From positions 18,759,501 through 18,823,500 of the forward strand of contig CM063288.1 in the NCBI GenBank assembly GCA_032173965.1: a stretch of DNA of 64,000 bases. The letters are read 5' to 3'. Below the pieces are notes generated by a model. It did no database searches. It was not told the DNA's origin and saw nothing but the letters and a program-made list of their open reading frames with translations. Every line of letters starts with the position of its first letter. The first letter of the stretch is position 1. Position numbers and translations under genes: made by a program. Positions 38,106-51,600 of the stretch are shown piece by piece. Origin of the DNA: Sitta carolinensis (lineage: Eukaryota > Chordata > Aves > Passeriformes > Sittidae).

Positions 38106-38151
38106 AAAGTGTAGCTTTGCTACACTTTCATAATCTGCTTTTGCAGATTAT
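38106..38151. repeat. Two perfect 9-bp hairpins back to back
   Basis: The first is AAAGTGTAG (38106-38114), loop CTTTG, CTACACTTT (38120-38128). One base later comes the second: ATAATCTGC (38130-38138), loop TTTT, GCAGATTAT (38143-38151). The arms of the two are unrelated. Confidence 0.85.
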
Positions 38152-38626
38152 TGACTTCTCCAACCTTTTCTAAACGTTAGAGGGGTTTTTTTTCCTTCTC
38201 TAATCAACCTTTAGGTATGTGACTCTTGCAACAGTTTAGCTCCTCTAAGTTTTTCATAAAGATCCAACTTTTTTTTTTCCCAAAGACAATTTTTGATACT
38301 GAAGAAACATCTCAAATTGATTTCAAGGGTGTCACTGTGATGCAGAGAGGAAACACAGTAACACACACACATAACAGGTGTTCAGGCAGAGAAGAAGAAA
38401 AGAACTCTCTTGTTTATTGTTGACCTCGTATCTATAAGTTTCTGGACAGTGACCAGAGATTGGACAGAGAAGTTACCACCTCTCCATCTCCACTGGTCAC
38501 TTGAGAAGTCCATCAAGCGATACCTTTTCACAAAGAAATATAAACATGATCCTTGTTTATCTTACAATTCATAAGAATAGATTCCATTATACTAAAACAA
38601 ATCAGAAAGCTTGTTTTTCCTTTTAT

Positions 38627-39220
38627 GTCTGTTGTCGTGGTTTAATCCCAGCCAGCAACCAAATGTCACACAGCTGCTTGCTCATCCCCTCACCAGTAGG
38701 ATGGGGGAGACAATCAGAAGGGTGAAAGTGAGAGCACTGCTGGGTCGAGGTGAGGGCGGTCCAGCAGGTGAAGGAGAAGCTGTGCACACAGGCAGAGCCC
38801 GCCAGGCACTGACCCTGGCACGGCAGTGCCCGCGGGCTGCCCGGGGCTCAGCGTCTGCAGCACAGCCGGGGCTCCTCCACCACGCGCTGTGGCCACTCGG
38901 GGAGACGAATGCCAGCATTCCAACTGGGCCCCCTTCCTCCTTCTGTCCCCTCTTCGTATGCTGAGCACGATGTCCTGTGGGCTGGAATGTGCCTGTGGTC
39001 AGTTGGGGTCACCTGTCCCAGCTGTGTCCCCAGGCACCCCCAGCCCCCTCCCCAGAGTGGGTACAAGGAGCAGAAAGGGCCTTGGCTCAGTGTAAGCCCT
39101 GCTCGAAATAACAAAACTCTCTGTATAATCAACCCTCTGTTCAGCACAAATCCAAACACAGCCCCCTACCAGCCACTGTGCAGAAAGTTAACTCTACCCC
39201 AGCCAAATCTAGCAGTCTGT
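38627..39220 (+). mobile_element. Solo LTR with 6-bp target duplication
   Basis: The LTR is 38633-39214 (582 bp), starting TGTCGTGGTTTAATCCCAGC and ending AACTCTACCCCAGCCAAATC followed by TAGCA, flanked on both sides by GTCTGT (38627-38632 and 39215-39220). The ends TG...CA and the duplication show a complete solo LTR left by recombination between two LTRs. The family is widespread in bird genomes. A 6-bp duplication is what bird ERVK-type (beta/alpha-like) elements make, but I assign the class only tentatively. No internal viral genes are present. The open frames on both strands at 38.6-39.2 kb are by-products of its GC content. Confidence 0.85.
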
Positions 39221-41440
39221 GAAGGAAGATGTTATTTTGAAGAAAATATCTCTCCATGAGGGACAGTCGTAGAGACTGCAGTTAATTGATATTTTGTTCT
39301 TGCTAGTTCTATTCACTGAACTGTTGTTCAGTGAAGTCTGTTACAGCAACATAATTCGGTTTGTGAGACGGTCATATACTATTGCAAAATAGCATGCTTT
39401 TCAGTGTCATATTTAATTTTAGAGCCATTCCACCAGTATTGGTAATATTATATATAATAGTATAACAAATCATGTTTATTAGAGTATTCCTTTTTACATG
39501 TATGTAATTTGGATGCCCTTGCATGAGGCAGCACAAATATAAAAAAGACAACAGCCCTTCTCCACAGTACTTGAAGTTTGCTGTTAATGATTCAATCCAC
39601 ATTATATATGAATTATAGGGTATATCTGCATTTCTAATTTTTGTTGTCAAGAAAAAACACTTTTAAAGGGAGGGAAATATCTTCTAGTCAGCTGTATTTT
39701 CACAGACATTAGTTTCTAATCTGATGGGATTGTTGACAGTCCTCTGATTGATTTCTTAGGTCAACTGAGAATTCAGCTTTTCATCACAAATAAAAATTTG
39801 TAAAGTCAATATGATTTATGATGTCTTGCTACTCTCTGCCAATGTATTTGCATTTCTAGTACTTTTTCATTTTTAAATACTACTGCAGAGGAAAACAATA
39901 TAGTAATAGTTGTGGGTTCTAATTTTATCAGTCATGATACTTCTTGTTGATTTTCATGGAAAAAAAAATTAAGTAGGCTTTGGCACTGAGCTGTTAAAGC
40001 TCAGATATTTACAGGAGGCAAAATGAACATCTGTGAACTCTCAATTTCCAGAACAGCAGTCACCCAAAAAGTGTAGGCACTTACAGGCAAATCCTGAGCC
40101 CTCTCAGGAAAATGTTCAGGAATTTGAGGTGTGGTATAGGGAAAATACTGGAATGCTGCTTCTGCTCCTTTAATAAATATCTATAGATACTGTGTCTGAG
40201 CTGTCTGAATTGCTGTGTTCAAGCAGGGGCTTCAGTTAGTTTACACCACCTACATACAATTCTTAAATGTGCAGAGATAGCAACTGTGTGACTATTAGAG
40301 AAATCCAAAGCCGTAATTTCAAGGGGAAATCACGATGTCTTTAGTGCCATATATTCTGTAGTCTTTGTGTTACATTGATGAACATCTTACCTGATAGTAC
40401 CTGCATGTTTACAAATGCTGAATGAACTTTGGGCTGCTCACAGACAGCAGCTTTGGCAGGGAGGATCCTTCCCTGCTGTTTTATGTTGGAATCACAAGCT
40501 AGGGCTGGAAGCTGTTTCAAGGTGACAGCACTGTAGCTACTCAAGGATGCAGCCTACGGCAGTAGACCTCTACATTGTAATTTTGGGACTATATGTGTTC
40601 AGACGTACAGAAAAAGTTTGGCCTTGCTGTGCAGAAGTGATCCAGAGATTCTGAACAGTAGTGAATCATCTTATTCTACCATTACACCCTTAATTTTCAC
40701 TACAGTGTTTATCCCAGCATTTCCACCCAGCTCTGGGATGGCTGTAAATTGGGTATTCAACTTGTAGGAAAAAGGACCTAGAGCAGTGAGACAAAATAGA
40801 ATGTACAGTGAATCACAGCCAAGATCTAACAATTCTGTTTCTCCTAATAAAGACTCCACTGTTGCTGCTCAGCAAGCGAATGCTAGATTTCAAACAATAG
40901 CTTTGACTCATTAAATTCCCTTAGTCCCACCTATATCTCTATTTTCTGAAAGAAAAGATGCTTCTACAGTGTAATTCATAAAAATTAGATAATCCTACCA
41001 AATGGTTGGATTGTGCAAGAGTCCAGGTTGTCTCCAGCTGTCTGAAGATGGAGGTGAGGTTGAACAAAGCAGGTAGCTGCATTTCAGTCAATGAAGAATA
41101 ATTTAAGGTGAATTGTGTTAAAGCTGACTAGTGCCAGTCTGCCCAGGCAGACTGTTTCTCCCTGTGCTGCTCTTTCTATGTCAAAAAGCCACAGACCTAT
41201 GTAAGAAAGTCTTTTGATGACTATTAGACTAGTCAGAGACTGACCAATGAGCAATTTCCTTCAGCTTGCTGCATTGTGGCACCAAGTTTTAAACCATGGT
41301 TGACCCGTTTCCAGCTCTAAGGATTGTGGATCAGGCATGAATTAAGCAGTTGCCAAGATGTCCTTAATGCAACTTTTAAATGTAAATAAAGTCACAGGAG
41401 TTGTGCTGCAAGTGAGCTTTGATATGATAGTGTCCTTTGG
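39221..41440 (+). other. Presumed intron, nothing recognised
   Basis: AT-rich, with short random open frames only. Confidence 0.45.
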
Positions 41441-41578
41441 TAGGTGTCATGGAGTCTCCTCTGGAGATACTCAAAACCTCCCTGGATGTGATCCTGTGTA
41501 ACCTGCTCTAAGTGATCCTACTCTGGCAGGGGGCTTTAACTACATGGATCTTCCAACCTCAATGATTCTGTGATTCTG
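41441..41578 (+). mobile_element. Short CR1 LINE 3' end
   Basis: It shows the typical CR1 3' terminus: TGGAGATACTCAAAACCTCC, CCTGGATGTGATCCTGTGTA, ACTACATGGATCTTCCAACC, then the terminal octamer TGATTCTG twice (41563-41570 and 41571-41578). It is 5'-truncated to about 140 bp, which is usual for CR1. Confidence 0.85.
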
Positions 41579-44500
41579 CATTCCTCTGGGAATGAACCTG
41601 AGAACTCTGATTTTTTTTCCTTTTTTTAAACTAATGAAGGTACCTAAATCGGCAACACTGTCTTCTTAATTTAGCAGTTTCTTTTAAAAGGCAAGTAAGA
41701 AGACCCACTGAGGAACTACATCATTGGTTACTCGTCCAGATTGTGGAGATGCTGAACAGGTATCACAGGCTCCATGTGGGCTATGCTTGTTTAGTGCAGA
41801 CTTGGTTCTGTTGGTTGTTGGTGGGGGGTTTTTAACTGCCAGCTAATCTTGAGGAAACTTGTGATCAGCATTTCCTTGATAATAAATGAAGGAAGTAAAC
41901 AACTAAGAGCTCCTTGTCTGCTTTTCTGAAATTTTCCTTTTCAGGACCACTCAGATTGATAGCATCCACAAAACAGCAGACTCATTTGCACTTTCCTCTT
42001 CTCCAGCTGCTGTGTTTGGTATCATAAGATATGGGGTCAGGATGGTATGCCAGAATTATTCATTCTTTGATGAATAGGAAAGGGGGTTCTGTTCATCTTT
42101 TTACTCTACAGAATATGAGGCTGTACAAGGATCTTTGAATAGCGTTGTATAGGGGATCTCTTCTATAACTGCATTAGAAAGTCCTAAAGATAAATGACAG
42201 ATTGTTGTTTCCCTTTCCTAGAATATAAAATTGGTGTGGAACAGTGAAAGCTTGTAGTCAAAAGAGAGGCTTCTAAAGTCACAAATTTCTCATAAACATT
42301 TGTCAGTAATGTATGGTTTTTGCCCATGTGTCCAGCTCATTTTCCCCAAACATTACAAGGATTTTCTGTGGTCTAATCTGGTATGTTCTACATGTTCAAA
42401 ACAAAACAGAAAAATTGTACTACATATATATTTTGTAGTCTTCATGAATCTGTTTGGATTCACAGCCTCCTGAAATTATTTTTTTAAAAAGTGTATCTGA
42501 TAAAGATCCACCTTTCTGAAAACAGCAGTTTAATTAAGCATTGTTTTTCAGCAAAATTGGTGGTCCAGAAAATTACATATCGTTTAAATTATAAATCACT
42601 GTTGATACCAATTAAAATTAAGATTACTATCTGCCACTTGCATTCCTTGTTACACATCTGATGACAGAAAAAGATAGGTACAAAATACTTGTATGACTGT
42701 ACAGGCCTCTTTGGCCTTGCTACCAATCCTTTATAACTCAAGTAGAAAACTTGGCAGGTGGAGCTGGGCTTCTGACCCTTTGAGAAGGGCATCCTTCTTT
42801 GACAGAAACACCTGCTTCAAACCACAAGTCAAGAAATAGGATTAATAGGTGTGAAAAGCAGTTGTGTGCAGACCACAGCCAGCACACAAAAGGTCAAGAC
42901 AAGATTCAGACAAACAGTAAGGCAGAGAAGTGAAGAAATAGCCATGTGGTTATGTGGCTGTTACTTAGTTTATTAGTGACCACACCTAAAACTAGTCATC
43001 GTGCATAGAAAACTGAAGGAATTAGTCATTAGGTTATTTTGGAAACGTTAAAAAAAAACCCAGTCCCACAAACAAAAAAACAACAAGAAGCAACACCAAA
43101 CCAAACCATACAAAAAAAACCCCAACCAAACCAAAAACCCACTGGGGAAAAGCTATTGCTTTCTACCTCTACATTTTACATGTAAATTATTTTAATGCAA
43201 GGTTTTTTTTATTTACTTCTGAACACTGGAGTACTTTGTCTAACACAGGCATCTTCATACAAAGGACAAGAAATAGCAGGTGACATCTAGATAAATGTCT
43301 AAATTCAACTTTATGATGATATGCATTCAGGGACTGTATACTGTGTCCAAACCAATTTTTTCACAGAATGTTAAGATCCTAGTAGACAGAAACTTTAATG
43401 GCAATTGGTACCTATAAGAGCTAGAATAATGCAGGCAATAAATAATAATAATGATCCTATTCAAGCCAAAGGAATACTTAGCCTGTCTAAATTGTAGGGG
43501 TTGGAAAGAAGTTTCTACCACTTTTATAATTTTGTTCTTCATATGTATGTCCTGGGCTATCAATTAGGTTTGTTTAACTGAAACCAGCTGGCAGGTGACA
43601 CTGCAGTTTATCAACCACCAGTAAATAAAATGTTATGCTCCAGAAAAATTCAATTCCCCTATCCCACCCTTAAAAATCAATAAAGCTTCTCCTCCAGCTA
43701 AAGCACTTCTTATGAACATTCATTTTTTAAATACAGCATTTTTCGTCAACTTTCTTAAAAATAAAGATGAAAACTAAAACCAAATTAAAAGACAATGAAA
43801 ACTGTGGTACTAGAAACAAATCTCTGTTTAATGTTCATAAACATTAAACTTTTTTTTTATTTGTATTAACACATAAAGTTATTTAAAATTAGGAAGGATG
43901 AAAATATTTATTATATGAGTCCTTAAAAATTAAAATCATGTTTGGAATTTTGAATACTTCCACTATAACTTTACTCTCTCTCTCTGAAGCTCCTGTTCCC
44001 AAGTTAAACATCACAAGACTGGCTACTCTGTTGTTAAGATTTTATTGCATCTTAATGCAATAAATACATAAATCATAATACACCTAAATAACATTGTTTT
44101 TGTCAGTCAGTATGCAGCTGTGGTTTAGTTTGGAATTTCAAACTATAAGGAACTAATAAAAGCCAACTCAATCTTCATTAGTTTTTACATCTTTCCCTTT
44201 AAATACTTTGATGCACTCTCATTCAGGAGGTGGCAGAGAATAGGAGCAATCCAGTCATGGAGGGGTCTGTGTGCTTTGCATCTGAAGTCTGCACAAGTTG
44301 CCAGATTGTGTGTGAGCACCTTTTCCACCTTCCTTTGTATATCAAAGCTGTATTTAAACTCTTCTATAGTGTTGTGGTTGGATAAAATTAAACCCCCTGG
44401 AATTCTTTGTGTCACCTTCTATTGCTGCCAGTGATAGCTAGAGTCTAGTGTGTTATGGTTTTGGCCTCAAAATAGGCTGCTGTTAACTTTTAGGATAACT

Positions 44501-47500
44501 ACCATTTGATGCATTCCCCTTCTTTCTGATCTTTTCCAGTGGCCGCTAGAGTTCTTTACCTCAAAGAGCTTCCTACAGCTTGCTCTTGGTGCAAACTGAA
44601 GCATTCAGCCCTTCATGGAATCAGTGGAGTCTAACAACATTATCATATAAATATCCTTAAAAAGATTCTGGGACGTTCATTGTTTGACACAATATGGTCA
44701 GTTGTCCATTTGCTCTGTACTCAGGGTACAGTGGATCGTGTTGCTTCCCAATCCCATGCTCCTCTTCAGAGAAGCCTGTGCAGATCTCTAAGGAAATACC
44801 TATTCAGACCTTGTTGCCTCAATCCACCTCTGTAATCAACCACTACACTTTTAAGATGAATCTGGATGGAATGTAATCAAAGTCTTACAAAACCAGAAAA
44901 ATATCCATATGGAATTCTAAAAGATTGACTTGTTAGATAGCTCATGTTCACTAATACATGTTTTAGCTCAAAAAAAAGTTATGTAATACAGAAAGGAAAA
45001 ATTTATTTTGATCATGATTAAGCTTATTAAAAACATGCTTGAATTTGGGGGAGAGTTGTTTGGGTTTTTTTTAAACTGAGCTGCTTGCATGCTCATTGAT
45101 TTCTAGATGGGAATAATACTAGTACTCCTACAACTTAAAAAAGTTATGGGGCATATTTACAATGGGAAAGATCATTTCCCTTTCTTGAAGATAAGTCATA
45201 TGGACAAATGTACTTGATCAAAAATGAGAAACAAAATATCTCCAAGCAAAGATGAAATTCAAAGAAACCATCATCAAATAAGACCCAGAAGTAATCTCAG
45301 ATCTATCAAATTTGAGGCAGTTCACTAAATTAAAAGGATTGTAATTATATTCATGTTATTTCTGACAGTTACATTTTCCTGATTTACATCAGAACATCAA
45401 GAGATATTATATACTGATAAATTTAGTAGCATCTTATTCAATAACTAGAAATATATTGAAACTTACATTTCTAAAAAGCATTTACAATCATTTACAAGGA
45501 TAACCACTAAAAATTCTGCCCAGTGTGTCGAACAGTCTATTTCGGGGTTTTCAGTATGGGAAAATACAGAAATATAAGATAGAACCTGAAAGTCAAGACC
45601 ACCATTTTCCCAATTGTTTTTGCTTGTCTGGCAGTAGGATTTATTTTTCTCTCTTGAATAAGGTTTTACAGTCCCTGGGAATAAAGCACAGTATGTTTTG
45701 TGTCCCACTCAGAAAGCCATCTTCAGTGGCTGGGATGATCCAGCAGTGGCCCTTTCTCCACTCAGGCAGGAGCTGGGTGGTTGTGCCTTGCTGACGGGAT
45801 GCAGCAGGGACTCCTGTCCTTGCACGCGCCTGCCCGTCAGCAGCCTGTCTGCTGCACACCTCGGCAAACACACCTTTGGCCCTCTCCAAGCCATGCTGGG
45901 CACCGAAAGTCTTTGCATTGTACTTGTGGTAGCTAATTGTTGGGACAAATGAACTCGCTGTTGGAACAAATGTGTTCCAGCATCTCTGGAAACAACATCA
46001 TGTAACACTGTGGTGCGTTTGGGTAAATTCAGGACACCTGGTGGAAGCTCTTCTGGTTCTAGGTAGCTTCTGAGAATAAGGATTCCTTATTCTTTTTTAA
46101 TAATAAAAAATTATTTGCCTACATTAGAAAATGGAAAATCCACCAGGAAGACAGACAGTTTTCTGGTTTGAAAGCCTGTGGGAAAAGTAAAACTAGTATG
46201 TTTTGTCTTGTGATCTGGATGAAGAAATAAATCGTGTAATGCCTTTAATAAAACTAATCACACTTTGTTCTTCCCCAAATGGTAATACTGGTGCACAGAA
46301 ATGAGGAAAGCTGTATTGCACATACTCTCTCCTGATACTACATTTGCTTTAGTCTAATTTCTATGTAAAAGGAATGACTTGCACGTTAATAATAAGAAGA
46401 AAAATCAGGACCCTTCTACCATTAGATAATCTAATGCAAAAAGCACTGCCACAACAACCTTCCTGACATTATTTGTGGAGGGAAGGGAGACAGTCAACAT
46501 CTTTTAAGTCGTTTTCCTCATCAGCCTCCACCCTAGGCATGCTGGGGTTTAATGTCAGAGACAGGGAAGACAGCATTTGGCTACATTCTTACACTGAGGT
46601 GAGAAAGTCCCAACCAAATCTAGCCCAGTGAAAAAAGAGGTAATTTGTAATAAATATGAGATAAATGGTATTGACAATCTGACAGGGCAAATCCTTGTTT
46701 GCAGTGGGAATGACTTGCAGTTAGCAGATAAGGTCAGACAGAGGATGTTTCGTATCCAAGGCATCATCATCTACATAAAAAGCTACTACTTTCCCCCTGG
46801 GAAGTTGATCTTGTCATTCACACCTGTCTTTACCATTTTTTCCTGATACAAACCTGACTTTTTTATTCTTGAAGCCTGCATGCTAGCTATACACCAGTGT
46901 ATCCTGGGCAAAGAAGGGTAAAGGGGGGAAATACAGGCTTCCATTATCTAACCCAACTTTAAATAACTAAACAAAGCAGCCAGTTCCTTAGTTTGATCAT
47001 ACGGCATTCTGGTAATTAAATATCTTATTCTTGACTGTATTCACCGACATTTTGCCAAGGAAGGTTCTACAGTAAAATGTAGAAGACTTATAGAAATATA
47101 TCACTCTCTAGAATTTACTTTTATGCTCTTCCAGAATCATCCCATCCCTCACAAATTTACTATAGGTCACTGATCCCAGGTGGAAGTCAGGCTGTGTTAC
47201 ACTGAGTAGGGAAGACAACTGCTTGTGTTATGCACACCCCAAGGATATTCCTCTCAGAGGAAGCATAGAAGAAGCTCATGGATTTCTTGGCATTAATTTC
47301 TAAAATAAGACATGAAGTTTTGATGCTCCTTTCCAGCTTTGAATTGTCTGGCTAAAGCAGCATGGTACTATTTGAACCTCTCTAGTATCACTTGAGATGA
47401 TCCACTCCAGATCTACAGTAAAATGCCATAACCTCTTTGGGTATGTAACAACCCAACTCTGTATTAATTACATAAAAATGGCACTCTTTTTACTCTGCTC

Positions 47501-48632
47501 TTACCAAATCTATCACCTGATCATGTAAAGGAAAGATTTCTATACCTTTTAATTCCAGTTATACTCTGATGGGTGAAACATGGCAGAATTTTAGTTCAGT
47601 CTACCTTTTTTTCTTCCTGAAAGCATCAATGAGCATCCAGAGAATGCAGGGAGATAGTGAAAGTTCTTACTGTACCTTTAATCTGCTGTAAGAATCCTTT
47701 TCTTATTAATAATACATGTGAAAGAATGAGCATCAATGGACTGATTGGTTCCAGGTGCTCTAACTATATGCCTCAACTGATAACAATGAAAGCAGGGTTT
47801 TTAGAGATAGGAGTAAGAAAAGAATGCATTTAATATACACTTTTAGAAATAACTTTATATCCATTCATTTAATGGGCACTAATCTAACCACACATTTTTA
47901 GTACATATTCACTTTTTGCACTAATCTAGGATTTTGTCAAGGCATCCCTGTTGTGCCTTTGTCAAGCAGAATCTGAATAAAATGCCTGAATAAAAAGCGA
48001 AACACACTAAGGAAGAAATCTAGCCATACAGAAAAAAAATAAAAATTGCACATCATACTGTAACAAGTATATAACCTTTTGCACTGTGAAACAAAAGGAA
48101 AGCTCAGTGATTTTCCAGTGTACTCACTTGGCACTCAACCCTCATCTGTGGGATCCTCATCTGTGTCACTTCCTATAATAGCGAATTCAAATAAATTCAT
48201 TAGTTTTCATTGTTTGCTGTGCTCTCTCCTTCTACTTGTTTATTGTTACTGACTTTTGTGAGCCTCTCCTGAGTTTTGGTGAAAAAGCCAATGTATATTC
48301 AGCCTTCTAATCTTTTGAAATAGGGAATAGATTACTGGAAAGAATGGGAAAATTATCAAATATAAATTGACATTGCTGGAATTACTTTGTTCTGGGTTAT
48401 GTCCTATTATCAACTGAATTCTGCACAATGCAAATCAAAGCATGTGGAAATAAAAGTAAAAAAGGAAAATGCAGTTCTTTTCAACTTCTCTTTCATAAAT
48501 GTTTCCTTCCTAGAAGAGAACCAGAGCATCTTCCCTTCATAAGTATAAACAGAAAGCAATAAAATCAGTTTGAGATTTACTTGAATAAATGAAGCTGACA
48601 TCAGAGGGATGGAGGGTAGGAGTGCACAGGAA

Positions 48633-48633
<1 letters not shown>
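41579..48633 (+). other. Presumed intron, no gene recognised
   Basis: AT-rich sequence. A GC-richer patch at about 45720-45910 carries overlapping short open frames on both strands, which suggests composition and not coding. No mobile element was identified there. Confidence 0.4.
43050..43142 (+). repeat. A/C-only low-complexity tract
   Basis: About 90 bases almost free of T and G, built from CAAAC, CCAAAC and A-run units. It is a strand-asymmetric simple sequence. Confidence 0.8.
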
Positions 48634-48691
<58 letters not shown>

Positions 48692-48692
48692 C
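48634..48692 (+). repeat. (TG)25 microsatellite with CG extension
   Basis: There are 25 TG units at 48634-48683 followed directly by CGCGCGCGC (48684-48692). Alternating purine-pyrimidine of this kind favours Z-DNA, and the length is likely to vary between individuals. Confidence 0.95.
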
Positions 48693-51600
48693 TTACACGC
48701 ACGTACTCTGAAGGAAGGAGAAAGAGAAACAGGAGATGGTGGCAAGAGATCATTAAGACTTACAAAAAACAAGTGTTTAGAGAATAGAATTAATAACTCA
48801 GCTAGGAGGTAAAGAATTAAACCTGAGGTGTTGGGGTGCGTTTCCTAAGCAGGCTGCTCATACTTTGCAGGCAAGAGCTGTGCAACTGTGATGAGAAGAT
48901 GGGAGTGAGACCAAGGAGGAAACCAAGAATGGGCAGGTAGCCCATAAAAAGTGAGTTATTTTTGAAAGGACAAAAATCAAGATTTGCAAGCTGAGTCAGC
49001 ATTGCCACTTATTTAAATATACACTCTAAAGATCCCAGAAATGCGACATTTAAGCTTTTATTAAAAGCCTGTTGTATCAATATAATCAATAACTTGAACT
49101 TTTTAATGTCTATTTCACAATCAGCATTTCAACTGAACCAAAGTGAGCCCTGCAGGCACGTGAGCAATATGGCTGACTTTCACAATACAAATGTTTTGTA
49201 CTTGCATACTCTTATTAATCACTGTCTATGGTCCTAACATGGTAGATGTTAACATTCATGGTAGATGTACACTTCTCGATAGTAACTTTGTTAGCTAGAA
49301 CAAATGCAAATATTGACAACCTATTCTGTCCTTTTTTATGTTTTGTTTCTTTAGCAGGAACATAGCAATATCTGCTAAGGATGAAGCCTGTAGCACATTT
49401 GTCAGAGAAATAATCTGAAATGGCTACTCAGCTCTTTCAGTGGCTTTATTTGCAGCACAACATAAAAACATAATTTATTACTTTGTTGGGCAGAATAACT
49501 AACTACAATTCACTAAATCAGAAGCTGAGTACAGGTTGAGGTAGGACATTGTACTTGTGCACTGCTGGAGAGAGCAGTGGGGCCTCAAAGCATCCCCTGT
49601 GTGCATCATGGACCTCTGAGTCATCACCAGTCCCATCTGCCTCGTGCCACCACTGCTGTATTACTGCCAGACATGAGCAGGCTCTGTGCTGGTGCATTTG
49701 TGCCTCTCCCTTCTCATTCCAGGGCTGGACAATTTGCTTCAGTACTGTATGAAACTCATAAGAAATTACTGAAGTGTACGGAACATAAAGACCTCACAAC
49801 AGTGTATTAAAACAAATGACTGTATCACTAAATCCTCATCTGAGATTTTGAAGACATGGAACCCATTTATATCTCTAGGCATCAGGACTTTAAGAGCTAA
49901 ATTTATAGAATCTAGAAATATGCAGCATTTGTACAGTTGCAGCTGGCTTTTCATAGATATTCTCCAAATAAAAACTATTTTATGTGCTGAGAATCCTGAG
50001 ATGGAGCTGTTGAGACTAATTAGGGAAATATAAACTTCCCCAGGAGTGATATGCTTTTGGAAACAGATTTGGAATCCTTTTTGTTATGAAGATAACTTAC
50101 TGTTTAAAGAGAACTGTGCAGTTTCTCATGTTTGCGTAATTATACCTTTATCTTGCCAGATCACTGTGGAAAGCATCGTAATGGAAGATGAGAAAATATT
50201 GTAAGGGTGATGGAAATCTTTTTATCCAGACAAATCAGTGGTCGTCCTCTACTGTTGTTTTAAAATATCTGTCAAGATGTACAGAAAAATTCTCTTGTAA
50301 CTTGTGATTCTGATTTTGTTACAGTCCATGTAATGCTTCTTTCATATTAACATACAACTGGTACCTTAAGTGAATACTGAGGTCATGAAAGAAGGAATCA
50401 CAATCACGGCAAACTTGAGTATCCTAGTAGTAGTGTTTTCCTCTATTATTACTGATTTATCTTTGACTCAAATACAACATGCAGGGTTTAAAATACATTT
50501 TCTGAACTTGGAGTTCAGAAGAATTTCCAAAGGCCTCCTGATCACAATGTGGCTTTTTGCAATGAAAGCAGCAAAACTGCCTACTCATTGCAAGGCTACA
50601 AAAGACAGAGAGATGGATGACTTTGCATCAGTGATACAGTTTTTTTATGTTATTATTTTAGTGATAAAGCAGGGAGGAGGAAAATCACGAAAATCATGAT
50701 CAAATTATACAGGCATATTCTAAATGAATTAATTAAAAAACTGGACACATGTCAAAGGAGATTTGAAAAGCTCATCCTTTAAAGATTTTAACAAGTCCAC
50801 TCCTGAGAACAATCTCGAGGCAACCTAGTCTCAATTACAGACCTTACTGAGGTCAGATCATGAAAAGGACTCCCTTTGACTTGGATGATTGATCAATTAA
50901 ATTTTTCTCTGCATAATGGCAGATGACTCACATAGCAATGCTGACCTTTTTCTGAGAGTCTCATGCTGGGATCAGGACAGACTGGCCAGCAGGGAGAAAC
51001 ACAACAGAAGAAAAAAAGAGCTGGAATGTGATTCAAATGTGTGATGCAAATTGATCACATAATTCACAGATCATAGGAAATGCTACATCATACAAAAGAC
51101 TGCTAAAGAGTGACCAGTCACTCCTGAGTTCTTTTCAGATGAGTGTTCTGGCAGTGGAAGTCTTGTTGAGTCTCCTAACACCTTAAACCATAATGGAAAG
51201 CAACCAAGTCTGATTGAGAACTCAAAATTCCAATAGGAAATGGCATACAGTGCCTATTAGATTAAGTTACCCATTCAGTGAAGTAAAGGTCAAGTACCAT
51301 TGAGAAAAGAGAAAAACCTACTGCACACTGTGCTTACATTAGGCTTAAATTATAAAGCAAACCCTTTGTCAGAAGTTTATTCTAGTATTCTCAAAAATAA
51401 CTTAATTGCACTAAGTGTTTAGATTAATTTATCATTTTAGAAATCAAAATATTTATCATACTGAACTCACGTGAAATGAACAGATTTGGTCTAAAGATAG
51501 TTATTTAAAGAGAGATAATATTTTATCTCTGCTAGTAGTATCAGTATATGTGAAAAAGCCAAACAGTTCTGTCATGGACCAGGATGATGCTTAAGAAATG

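Larger units (their letters stand above)
27761..38626 (+). other. Presumed intron, no gene recognised
   Basis: AT-rich sequence with short random open frames. A moderately GC-rich block at about 32640-32960 stands out in composition but matched no family I know. Hairpins at 36448-36471 and 38106-38151 are listed separately. Confidence 0.4.

Noticed and set aside
38611..39259. Cluster of 75-117-codon frames on both strands
   Set aside because: They coincide with the solo LTR and come from its GC content.
48410..48812. Frames with runs of His-Thr or Cys-Val
   Set aside because: Translation of the (TG)n microsatellite.
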